64,000 nucleotides of DNA, taken from the NCBI GenBank assembly GCA_002049455.2, contig KV918768.1, positions 248,001 to 312,000 of the forward strand, in the 5' to 3' direction. This DNA comes from Porphyra umbilicalis. Lineage: Eukaryota; Rhodophyta; Bangiophyceae; Bangiales; Bangiaceae. Below are positions 44,476 through 54,429 of the stretch, piece after piece; position 1 is the stretch's first letter, and the number at the start of each line of letters is the position of its first letter. Both the position numbers and the translations under genes were made by a program. The notes under the pieces were generated by a model. That model was not told where the DNA came from and searched no databases. It was given only the letters and a program-made list of their open reading frames with translations.

Positions 44476-44954
44476 GCTAAGAATTGGTGTCGGGCGGATA
44501 CACAGAGGGCAGGCACCCAGGCGCCACTTCCTTCTCACGCACACCGGACACTGGGCACACACGCGCAGCGTGGGCGGGGGGGGTCTCCCAAGGAGCAACC
44601 ACCACCGTGCCGCTCCCGCCCCTTCACATGGCCTGGCAGCACACACAATCGCCGGCGAGAATCGGCGCGCCGGTCAAATCAGACGAGCAAACAATCACAG
44701 CCCACACAGACACCCCCCCGCACGCTAGCGGCGCTGCGATCAGCCGGCACGGTCCGGCACGCCAGCACAGCCACAGCCCGTTCCACACACACGACCAAAG
44801 AGGCACGCGGTTGGGCATTGGTGGTCGACACGGTCAGATGTGCGCGAGGATGTGCGGGCTACCGCATTTTCCACATGACGCCCAGATCCCCGATCAGAAT
44901 TTCACAATGTTGCCGTCCTCACGTCGCCTCGTATTGTATTTGTATTCTGTATTT

Positions 44955-45045
44955 ATATGCCAGATGACCGTGATGTCGTTCTCACCGGATAAAACGAGAG
45001 CGTTTCTGCCCGCGTTGCTTGGTGACAAATACGTGGATTTGATTG
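44955..45045 (-). repeat. Inverted copy of the dispersed motif, left border of ParB-like gene 2
   Basis: The complement reads ACGTATTTGTCACCAAGCAACG ... CGCTCTCG, TTATCCGGTGAGAAC, CACGGTCATCTGGCA. It is the mirror image of the copy at 49205-49295, so the two form an inverted pair about 4.3 kb apart around the second ParB-like gene. Confidence 0.75.
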
Positions 45046-45151
45046 TCGTGCCATGCGTTGTCCAACGCAGAGACCCGCCGCGCGCTCTGGTTGGTCAATC
45101 TCCGACTCGTTTCAACCGTCGAGGCGGTGGAGACACATGCACGAGGGGGCC

Positions 45152-45160
45152 GATAAAAGG
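45152..45160 (+). promoter_or_regulatory. TATA-like box of ParB-like gene 2
   Basis: GATAAAAGG about 260 bases before the ATG at 45412; weaker than the other TATA boxes in the window. Confidence 0.4.
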
Positions 45161-45411
45161 GGCAACGTCGGACCCGCCGGTCATCAGCCGACAGGCCCGC
45201 GCTGTCCTGTCCACACCACCCACGGCGTGCATGCAGTTGCCTGAGGTGTGCGTGCGCACCGCTGCTCTTTCTCCCCAGGGACAGACCCCAGCGCTCACGC
45301 GCGGCGCCCTTCCCCCCCCCCCCCCCCCCCGCCGGCGCACTCGGCCTCGCCCATGCGTGGGTCCGACCCTGCGCTTCGTGTCGGCTGTTCGCCCCAACCC
45401 GCTGCTGTGGA

Positions 45412-48400
45412 ATGTCGCACGCCGTGGGCAACCTGGTGCCACGTGTGATTACTGTCGCGGACCTGTGTTTGCCGGACGAGTCTGCGCAGACGGTCGATGA
45501 CGAGCACATTCGGAGGCTCAAGACAGACATCCGCAATGGGACCTTTATCGGCAACGTGTCCCGCATGGTCGTCTTTGTCCTACCAGGGGACCCTCTCCGC
45601 TACCGTCCCGTCGACGGCTTTCACCGTGGCAGCGCCTTGACGCAGTCGGTTCGGGAAGACGTCCTCCAGCCGACGTTCCCGTTCTCCGTCGACATAGTCT
45701 CAGACGACAAAGGCCGCCCCCGCCATCTGACCGACAGCGAGTGGGTCGGCTTGTCCATGCAATTGAACGACATTGGTGACAAGCGCGCTGTCGTGACGCT
45801 GACGGACACGCTCAAGAGCGTCAAACTTCTGTTCACAAGTGTGTGAGGCGACGACCCACCACCTTCCTACGCCGTTGCCCAGTCGTTTCTGGCGAAGCAG
45901 GGTGTCGCCGCGGTTTACACCAACGGCACCGTTCCGGGGGATCCGCAAGCCCGCGTCAAGGGGCTGGCCACGGTCGTCTTCGCGGTGTGGCCGTTCCTGG
46001 ACAGTCCACGCGCCTGGGCGCAGTTCCTCAGGATCACCCATTTTCGGCGCTTTGGTGGTGCCTACCCGCACAAGCGGTACTCCATGAGCATGCTTGGCAA
46101 ACCGTCTTTCCGATTGCAGCTGGCCGACTTGGATCCGGCGCTCGGCTCATCGGCGCTCTCCGACTCGGTGCGCTATCTCATGCTGAAGACCGCGGAGGCT
46201 TGGCTTGATCTACACACTGGCCATGTGGATGATGCGCGGACGCGAGATGCGGAAAAGTCGCCCAAACTCTTCGTTCCGGTCGCCTGTGACCTGTTCTCCG
46301 CCGTCTCCAAGTACGTGTGTGGCATGGTCGCGTGTGCCAAAGGTCAAGCGGACGTCCTCGACAACCCCATCTTCGATCTTCAGGACGGTGCGCCCGTCGT
46401 TCCGTCGGTCGCGATCGTGGACGCGTTTCGCTTCTTTCGCGAACCAAAGAATTCGGCGGCTGGACTCGTGTCGTCGTCATCGGCTATGGGCAGCATGGCT
46501 GAGTTGTTTGCTGACAAGGCCACGCGCCTGCGAGCACTCGTTCGCTCGTCACTGGCTGATGGGGGCGCGCAAGTGTCGTGGGGCATTGCAGATGTCACGG
46601 ACGACCCCGCGCTGTTGTCGGTACCTTTACCGGCTCAGAAATCGACCGACGGAGCGCGTTCGAGGCAGTCGGCGTCGCCTCCTCCCGCCGTTTCTCAGGG
46701 CGACGAAACCAACAAGTCTGGCGGCGGCATGCTCGCCTACTTTGCAGACTTGAACATGAGCCAGGACTCTGGTGCGTCTGCTGGGGACCCCAGCGACACA
46801 GCTGCGGCGGCCGGTGGTGGACCTGCGGTGGAGACCCCTGGTGCTGCTGCAGGGGGCGGTGAGTCGCCTCCTGCGGACCCGCCTGGTGCTCCTGCAGGGC
46901 GTAGCGGCGCGCCTGGAGAGGCCCCGCCCGGTGCTCCTGCTCGGGGCGGTGAGTCGCCTCGAGCAGACCGCCGTGCGCCACCTGTGGTCGTCCCGGCGGC
47001 GCCGGGCGGTGCGTTGCCTCCTGCGGACCCGCGTGGTGCTCCTGCAGGGCGCAGCGGCGCGCCTGCAGAGGCCCCGCCCGGTGCTCCTGCTCGGGGCGAT
47101 GAGTCGCCTCGAGCAGACCGCCGTGCGCCACCTGCGGTCGTCCCAGCGGCGCCGGGCGGTGCGTCGCCTCCTGCGGACCCGCCTGGTGCTCCTGCAGGGC
47201 GCAGAGGCGCGCCTGGAGAGGCCCCGCTCGGTGTGAGTCGCCTCGAGCAGACCGCCGTGCGACACATACAACCGGCCGCGAATCGGGTGGAGCGGGTGGC
47301 GGAGCGGCTCCGTCGGGGGACGCAGTGCTTCCCGAGCGCGGCGCTGGACAGACGCGAGCGTCGACGCCACCGGCGGGGTTGTCACGTGGTAGCCGCGCGT
47401 CCAAGTCATCGACAAAGTCGTCACGTCGTGGCCGCAAGGCCAATACCAAGACGCCCGTCAAGGGGGCACGCCCGTCGACCAACCCGACTCTATCCGGCGT
47501 GACGACCGAAGACAGGGCGCCGCGAGGTGCGTGCATCAGGGCGGCGGCCGCCTCGTCGTCTGCCACGCCCCGCAACGCGCCGGACGTGCTACCGTCCGCC
47601 TCCACGGCTCGGCGCGGCTCGGCCTTGGTCAAAGAGCCGCCCGCCCGACCGCCCAAGACCATAGTCGGGACGGATCAAGAGCTTCCTTATCGGCAGCTGG
47701 GCGGCGTCCAGACCCGGCTTGCGGCGCTGATAGACGATGTGACGCGTGCACGACCAACAGAGCCTGACCACACCCGCATGCAGGACGCGGTGGGCTCGAT
47801 CGCACGGCGGAGAGTTCTCTTACCTGCCGGGCACGACGCGTTGGAGCTGCCTGTCAGTGCGTAGGACGACACTGAGTTTGCCATCCTACGGTCTGGCCTC
47901 CTCCACGCCAATCACGTGCAGACGTACGTGAGGGACAGTGACCCACCCACCCGGGTCGCGACACATAAGGTGCAGACGGGTGTGTCGGCGTACCGGGCAC
48001 GTTTTGCGTCCCTGTTTAGTGGCCTGTTTGTCCGTGGGCACGCGGTGCTGCCACACGCAGCATGCGCACTGATGATAGGCGATGTGGGTACCACCGTGTC
48101 TTTCGTTTTGTGGACCGTGCTGTGCGGCCCCATGGATGGGCAGCCCCCTCTGACCGACAACGTTCGAGCGGCCGAACACTTCCATGAGGCGATTTCGACC
48201 AACGGCGGCGACGAAGATCAGCACCGGCTCCGAGCCCGCCTCGACCTGTTTCTCACCCTCGTTTTTGCGCACATGTCATGGGCCCACGTGCGTGTGAATG
48301 CGGCGACGTTCCGTTCGAAACGCAAAGCCGATGGTGGTCGGGTCTACGTGACGGGGGAGTGCGCCCCGGCTGGTGAGCCGTGGCGCTTTGGGGACGCCAC

Positions 48401-49029
48401 GCGCCGTCCGGTCAAGGACGACGGCGACGCACTGCCACCGTCGACACTGGGGAGGTGTCATGGCAATTGCCACGTCCGTCAATGCGCACGCGTTGTGGGT
48501 TTGGCCCAGTGACGCGGATGGACCCCGCCTGATCGCCATTCCCCCCTTTTCCGTCTTGTGGTGTGTGAATCGGTTGTTCGCGCGTGGCCGTCGCGGGAGA
48601 CGATTGCGCGGGTGGCCATTGACTCGCAGCAGACGCGTCCTCCCATGGCCTGCAACTGGCCATGCGGGACGCTCTGTCGTTTCTGGGCCCGGCGCCGCCC
48701 CTGCGCACGGGCGAAGCCAATGTGTACGGCATCCATTTTGACCACAAGCAACGCCACGCCGTGCCGGGGCCGGCCTTCCCCCAGCCCTATGCGTGGAACC
48801 CGCGGAATGTGGCAGACGAGCAGCATCCGTTTCGCGTGTGGCAGACGCCGGTGGGTTGAGCGATTTTCAAACGGTGCGGCAGACGAAAAGGATGGCCAAT
48901 GCCATCGAGCCGCCCATTGACACGACCGGTGATGACGGTTTTGAGCAGGGGAGTGGGTCGAGCTCAGAGTCCAGCGGGGAATGGACGTCGTCGTCCTCGA
49001 CGGACACTCGCGCGGCCGGGGGTGCGTAG
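45412..49029 (+). pseudogene. Second ParB-like gene, large multidomain protein
   Basis: From ATG 45412: TVADLCLPDESAQTVDDEHI, RMVVFVLPGDPLRYRPVDGF then HRGSALTQ, the ParB-like core shared with 40485-41342. The frame stays open apart from a TGA at 45844-45846 until about 47300, giving a helical region (RITHFRRFGGAYPHKRYSMS, MLKTAEAWLDLHTGHVDDAR) and a Pro/Ala/Gly repeat domain. Protein-like sequence then shifts frame (47325-48512), with a TAG at 47862-47864 and the same frame continuing through ILRSGLLHANHVQTYVRDSD and LFLTLVFAHMSWAHVRVNAA. Near 48660 it shifts again (MRDALSFLGPAPPLRTGEAN, VYGIHFDHKQRHAVPG) and ends in an acidic Ser-rich tail at 49027-49029. There is no methyltransferase or SET part. 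It is either decayed or interrupted by sequence errors. Confidence 0.5.
46856..47250 (+). repeat. 150 bp in-frame tandem repeat, Pro/Ala/Gly-rich
   Basis: GCCTCCTGCGGACCCGC recurs at 46866, 47016 and 47166, a 150-base period with about 2.6 copies of high identity. 150 is divisible by three, so it adds 50-residue Pro/Ala/Gly units without changing frame, in keeping with expansion under coding constraint. Confidence 0.9.
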
Positions 49030-49204
49030 TGCTGGCTCCCGTTATTGTCATGTTTTCGCGCCTGTCGTTTATTTTTTTTTTTCCCGCTGCGTGTGGTGTA
49101 TGCCTTGGTTTCTCCACGTTTTGTTTTCTTTTGCCATCATTTCCTTGTCATTTGCGCAGACAGTCTGTTCTGTGTGGCCCTTCTCCATCAGTTGATTGCG
49201 CGCA

Positions 49205-49375
49205 CGCAAGTCCATGTATTTGTCACCAAGCAACGCCGCTGGAACGCTCTCGGATTATCCGGTGAGAACAGCGTCACAGTCGTCTGGCAAAACAAGTAGA
49301 TCGAATTACACTTGGTGAACAACGCCGGTACCGTCGAGGGGTTCCCCACGTGTCTGCCGTGCGCGTCCACCCGAC
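49205..49375 (+). repeat. Dispersed motif copy between ParB-like gene 2 and the Ulp1-like gene
   Basis: GTATTTGTCACCAAGCAACG, CTCTCGGATTATCCGGTGAG, CAGTCGTCTGGCAAAACAAG and a further 100 bases shared with 41740-41850. CGGATTATCCG within it is an 11 bp palindrome. Confidence 0.75.
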
Positions 49376-49452
49376 GTGGGGCACTGCGACAGTGTGGGCA
49401 GTGAGTGAGGCCTCCAGGACAGGGTCGCCACCTGCCTGTGTGGAGCCCAATG

Positions 49453-49461
49453 CATAAAAGG
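49453..49461 (+). promoter_or_regulatory. TATA box of the Ulp1-like gene
   Basis: CATAAAAGG about 90 bases before the ATG at 49545. Confidence 0.5.
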
Positions 49462-49544
49462 GGGAGCCCGCGACAATCCAGAGCCCATGCTGGTCCATCC
49501 TTGTCCTGCTTGTCGACACCCCCCCGCCACCCTCGACAACGGCG

Positions 49545-50520
49545 ATGTCCCCGACACGCCCGCCGATCACGGTCGAGACGTTAGTGCGCGGCTCCCGCCG
49601 TGCTGCCGCCGCTCAGGTTCCACCCGACCCCCTCGTGGCCGACGCGCCCCGGCCTGGTGTGATCATCGTCCTACCGATCCTTGAATACGCCTCTACGCGT
49701 GAATACGTCTTTACCACGCGGGAGCGCGACGCGCTGCACAATGAGACCATGCTACGCGATGAGACGGTCGACAAGATTGGTCAGCTGCTCATTTCGCTCC
49801 ACTGCTCTGAGCGTGAAGCTGGCGTCACGTGGCTGATGCCGTCTGCCACGGTCGGAATGATTCTGGGTGGCTACTCTGCCGACCGCTCTGGTGTTGCCGG
49901 CGGGGTGCGCTCCGCGACTGACGCGCGTTGGGCGTCTGATCCGTCAGAGGCCTTCCACTCCACGATTTGGCGCAACACTGCGGGCACGTCGCCATTCAAG
50001 ATGGTGACGGTCTTCCTCCCAATCGTCACGGGCAGCATTGGATCCTGGCCGTCCTTTGTGGTTTGCCAGGTCTGCTAAAGGACTTGCACCTGGAGGCCGC
50101 CAAAACCGAGGTCGTGACCGGCCGCCGACGGCTCGATGCGCCCGCCGTCAAGCGGGGAGGCTCCACCGATGCCAACTCTTGATGTTTGACTCGGCGGTCG
50201 GTTTCTGTAACCACGAGCACGTGGCCGCGTCTGTGCGCGCGTGGCTGTTGGAGGAGTTTCGTTGGCGGCACACGGAGGTGCCACCCAATCGGCCCTTGTT
50301 GGCCCGCTTCCTGGGTGGCGTCGTCCTTTGGACACTCGTGCACACCGGCCCGCAGGCCACGGGCAGCTTGACTTGTGGGGCCTTTGTCTTGGAAGGCTGC
50401 ACACGTGGCTTGTTACGAGCGCAGGCAAACGTGCTGCATTGTTGGGAAAGGTGTGGCACTCGCACAAAGGTGACGGTCGAGATTGGGTGCTCGGCGAGGA
50501 TGCCGGTCCACGGTTTTTGA
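49545..50520 (+). pseudogene. Ulp1/SENP-like (C48) cysteine protease
   Basis: The order and spacing match Ulp1-type proteases, which cleave SUMO or related tags. MLRDETVDKIGQLLISLHCS resembles the LxDxxI entry helix and FKMVTVFLPIV the strand before the catalytic His. QHWILAVLCGL has the His (codon 50036-50038), LMFDSAVGFCNHEHV the Asp (50188-50190) and GPQATGSLTCGAFVLEG the Gln and nucleophile Cys (50374-50376), in place of the usual QxNGxDCG. The first part is in one frame (to about 50030), the His segment in a second, and the Asp/Cys part in a third. All catalytic residues are still present, so the shifts may be errors, short introns or recent decay. Ulp1-like proteases are often carried by large eukaryotic DNA transposons. 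Confidence 0.6.
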
Positions 50521-50927
50521 AGTGGATGACAACGTTTCTAGACGCGTCCACGTCTCTTCCCGTCGATGGCAGTGTGGTTGTGGTGTAGTGCTTGTTTTTT
50601 TTTTTCTTTTTCTCACCCCCATTCTGGGGACGCCCCCATTTGGTCCTTGACCGCGCCAGCGGATCCCCACGGTGAATGATCAGGCGTGTGTGGGCTGCCG
50701 TTGGTTGACCGTCGTGCCCCGTCCAATCCACCCCATTTGCTGCCTGTTGGGGCTGGCAGGGCCGCTGTGCAGGATCTGCGCCGGATGTGGTCAAGACGGG
50801 TGGCACCGTCGGCTACGCATCACTGGCCGTGCGTCGGTGGTCCCGTGTCGTGCTCCACCCCCCACGCGACCCGGCTCTCGCGGACACCACCCCCGAGACG
50901 GCGTGACGCCGCGCCGACACCCCCCAG

Positions 50928-51663
50928 ATGGCGTCTGCTCCACCGCCCCCGCCTCCTTGTCGCGGGCCACGTGTGCCCCCGTCTGCCCCTGCTTCCGCTC
51001 CAATGGCGCGGAGCCGGCCCCGCCACCAGCCTGTGCGGGCAGAGGTGTTGAAGGAGGCCTCCATCCTATCCACCCTCATGACCGAGATGCTGAGGCTCCA
51101 TGCAAGGCCACGCGCCGACGCCGGGTATCGAGGAGACGACAGGGAGAGGGGCGCCCCTGCCGTGGGCCAACCCGCCGGGCAAGCGCACCCGGCGCCTGGC
51201 CCGTGCCAGTGGCAGTGGGCGCCACCCCCCGCCGCGGCCTCGACCTCGACCACCAAAAACGACGAGGCGGTGGCGCCGCCCGAAGCGACGGCCGTTGGTG
51301 GTGGTGCTGCGGGAGCGTCTCCCCCCGTTACAGCCGGGCCACGCGGCCGACCGCCCGCTGCGGCCGGCAACCGGAATGGCGGTGGCGACACGTCGGTCGC
51401 TGGTGGGCCTGACCGCCCCGACGCCCGGCCGGCACCCTCCGACGGCTCTGAGGGTATTGCTGGGGCGAGGCCCTCGACGCGGAGCGGTCGTGTCGCCGCG
51501 CCTGGTCCCGGCGGTGAGCACCGTCGACGAGGGCAGCAACAGTGGCAGCAACGACGAACAAGATGATGGCGGTGATGTGGACTATGAACCGTCCCGTTCG
51601 AAGCGCCCGCGGCCTGGGGCGGGCGCGCCCGTGGGGTCTGCCAAGCGCGGCCGTCGCCGGTGA
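50928..51663 (+). CDS. Disordered protein with basic nuclear-signal C-terminus
   Basis: Pro/Ala/Gly-rich frame 50928-51566 with one helical stretch (VRAEVLKEASILSTLMTEML). Near 51510 the plausible frame changes and ends NDEQDDGGDVDYEPSRSKRP, a run of glycine and proline, then AKRGRRR and TGA at 51661-51663. The acid-then-basic end resembles a nuclear localisation signal. No family. It lies directly downstream of the Ulp1-like gene on the same strand. Confidence 0.35.
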
Positions 51664-52650
51664 ACAGGCCGTGTGGGGTACTGACCCTTGTCTGCGTTTG
51701 TCGTTTTTGTTCAATAGGGTCCCTTCGGGACAATGCAACCACACGCGACGGACGCGAGACGGTCCGCTTTGTCCACCGCGTCCGAGTGGGTGGTGGGGGC
51801 ATCAGAGGCCCTCGCGATCCTATCAAAACGGTGCGTCCCCGCCCGCCACACTCCGTCAATGCTGTCGTCTCGTCCACACCCGCTCCTGTCAGGTCCCCTT
51901 TTCCAATGGGGTTGCCGAGCACCGCGCCCCGTGACGGCGGCAGGGGCGCCTACTGTGCAGCAGCACTACGGACCGTTTCGCATGCGTCTGATGGGAAAGA
52001 AACGGGCCGACGTGGGATGCTGGAAAACACGCACACCAACAGCCCCGGCACCGGTACACTCCATATCCGGATATGTGCGCTCCAGTGGTCTGGCACCCTG
52101 CTATATATAGATCTGGGAGAGCAGGGAAAAAGCGTTTTTCCGGTCGCGCCACGCACACTGTCGCCCCCCCCAGTTCCTGCATCCCGGCGACATGAGCGGA
52201 CATTGGCTGTACACAGAGTGTAGGTCGTCCCACCACCAGTGTGGTCCTGACGCGTGGCGGGTCCTCCAACCAAAAAACATTGTCAGGGGCGCGCCTCTGA
52301 CACTGTCTCCCATTCGTGTGCATTCGTGCGCGCCCCGGGTGGACGTTGGGTCTCACCAGGGGGCACGTGGACGCGCTGAGCGCCGGCACACAAAGACCGT
52401 CAAGAGCGCCCCTGCGGCCAGTGCTGCAACACGGTCGTCTTGTGGTCCACCGCTCACCGTGCCCACCCCCGACGCGACCACCGCCGGGCTGTTTCCGCGG
52501 GCCCCCCGCCACCGTGCGGGCGCCCCAGTCTGTCCCCTTCCCCCCCCCTCCCCCCCTGCCCTGTGTTCACCAATGGACAAGCAGGACGCCTGGTTGGGCG
52601 CATCCGCGAGAGTGGCTGTTGGTTTGCCGCTTCGCAAGAGTGGACGCGGA
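51664..52650. other. Gene-free stretch with a TATA-like palindrome
   Basis: No supported gene. GCTATATATAGATC at 52101-52114 and the nearby ATATCCGGATAT palindrome (52064-52075) resemble, in inverted orientation, ATATGGCAGGGTGCCATAT and CATATAACCGGATAT at 55350-55395. Confidence 0.35.
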
Positions 52651-52689
52651 AGATGTTGAAACGTTCCTTGTCGAGGGGATCGAGGTCGC

Positions 52690-53790
52690 GGTGAAACCCG
52701 ACCGCTGTGGTGCATCCACCTCGCTCGCAACCGGTTGACGAAGCTGAGCTGCTTTGGATGGTCGGCGGCGTGGGGTGTGCGTGTGCTCGACATCTCGTTC
52801 AACCCCTTGCGCCATTGGCCCAGAGATCCCCTCCGAGCGCTTGCCGCGACGCTGCGCTCCCTCACCGCGACCGACTGTCCCTTTACTACCGCGGACGTCA
52901 CGGGGCTGGTGCACGTGCGGTGGTTGGACCTCGCACGCAACCAGTTGCGCGCACCGCCGGATGGGCTCGCAGGCCTGACCAACCTGGACGTCCTCAATTT
53001 GGCCGACAATCAGATCACCGCCCGAGACTGGCCGGCGTTTGTGGCCAACATTGTCAATGTGGAGCACAACCCCGTGTGTCGGTCCCCGGGCTGGTCGGTT
53101 TCCGTGACATCCCGGAATGGCGACGCCGACCCGACCGTCGTCGGTCTGTCGCGGGAACTTCCCGCCCCGCCGCGACTCGCAGCCGTCCCCGCCGATGCAA
53201 ACGGTGGGGCGACGGACGACGAGGGCGCTGCAAGCCACCCACCCGTGGTGGACGACGGACAGGAGGAGGACGGGACCGCCGCGGACGGCGGGCGGGAGGA
53301 GGGGACGCCCAGCTCTGAAACGGTCTACGAGTTGGTGGATTGTTCCACGGGACGAGGACGACGACAAGGACGGCAGTGGCGACGCGGACGGCAAGGAGGG
53401 CGGCAGTGGTGACGCGGACGACAAGGAGGGCGGCAGTGGTGACGCGGACGGCAAAGAGGGCGGCAGTGGTGACGCGGACGGCCAGAAGCAGGGCAGGGGC
53501 GACGCGGACGACGACAACGAGGACAGTGAGGGCATCTACGAGTCAGACGTGGATGTTTCAGACATGGTCGACGCGGACGAGGGAGCCGCCACGGCAAACG
53601 ATCCCATGCAGGTGGACCCCCGTGAGGACGGCGTCGCGACTGGGTGTGGCACGTTCGCCGGCTCTGTCAACGGCATTGTCGAGGATGGCGGGAAGGGTGG
53701 CGACGATCAACATGACGGGGTGGGCGTCGATATGGGTGGTGTGGTCGACGGTGGTGACGCCAATAGGGGACTGGTTAGGGGGGGGTGCCA
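52690..53790 (+). pseudogene. Leucine-rich-repeat protein with acidic repeat tail
   Basis: LRR units are visible in order: WCIHLARNRLTKLSCFG, VRVLDISFNPLRHWP, LRSLTATDCPFTTADVTGLV, HVRWLDLARNQLRAPPDGLA, LTNLDVLNLADNQITARDWP and a capping NIVNVEHNPVC. LRR stacks bind proteins. The LRR frame ends near 53412 after TVYELVDCSTG. In the neighbouring frame an acidic Gly/Asp/Ser tail follows (from DEDDDKDGSGDADGKEGGSG to about 53790), encoded by a 30 bp tandem repeat. The likely change of frame is near 53340, at the start of the repeat. The upstream border is unclear because no ATG precedes the first LRR in frame. Confidence 0.55.
53366..53510 (+). repeat. 30 bp tandem repeat coding for (GDADGKEGGS)n
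   Basis: Units starting GACGCGGACG at 53381, 53411, 53441, 53471 and 53501, about 4.5 copies, period 30 and so in frame. Confidence 0.9.
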
Positions 53791-53801
53791 TTGTCCCGGT
53801 C

Positions 53802-53860
53802 TATGGGCGCAGCGGGCTCTGCCTGCAGCTGCCCAGCGGTACGGCGGGAGGGTCCGTTGG
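53802..53860 (+). repeat. Direct repeat, copy 1 (copy 2 at 54368-54430)
   Basis: TATGGGCGCAGCGG, CTGCCTGCAGCTGCC and CAGCGGTACGGCGGGA recur 566 bases downstream with few differences. They lie on either side of the dispersed motif at 54061-54150, so they may flank an insertion. Confidence 0.6.
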
Positions 53861-54060
53861 GGTGGCCATGGCAGCAAATCCTTCCATCCGCCCCACGACG
53901 CAGACGTGCGTGACAAATCTCTACTGGCGTCGGCGTCCCTATTTGGCCCGCTGCGCCGTGCAAGGGGGTGATCAACTGTGCGGTTTTCCTTTCCACTGCC
54001 CAGCCCTGTCTTGACTTTGACCCATCGCCAAATGGGAAGACAGCATATGCGATCATACAA

Positions 54061-54150
54061 AAAGTCCAGGATTGTCGTCCGCCACCGCCGTGGGGATGCT
54101 CTCGGATTATCCGGAGATAGGTGCACGGTCATCTGAGAAAAGAATACACA
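54061..54150 (+). repeat. Dispersed motif copy downstream of the LRR gene
   Basis: Weaker copy: ATTGTCGTCCGCCACCGCCG, GCTCTCGGATTATCCGG, CACGGTCATCTGAGAAAAG. Same orientation as the copies at 41655 and 49205. Confidence 0.65.
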
Positions 54151-54429
54151 GAAGTCGAGTGGCACGCAGGGTGAGCAAACCATACATGCAGTACCAGGGC
54201 AACCAAGGTGGGTCATGGACGGCCCCATGCCGGTACGTATTGGTCTGTTTTGAGGCGCATTGTTCGCGCTCTATGGGGCTCAGAGGCCCTCAGCGCCCAC
54301 CCAGCGACAATTTGGCGCTTTGCTGCGCTCTCTGCAATATAGTCATAATAATAAGACTGTCTGCAGCGCTTATGGGCGCAGCGGCCCTGCCTGCAGCTGC
54401 CTCAGCGGTACGGCGGGAAGGGTCTGGCC

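Noticed and set aside
53366-53510. CRISPR-like array
   Set aside because: The 30 bp units are directly adjacent without spacers and encode a regular peptide repeat.
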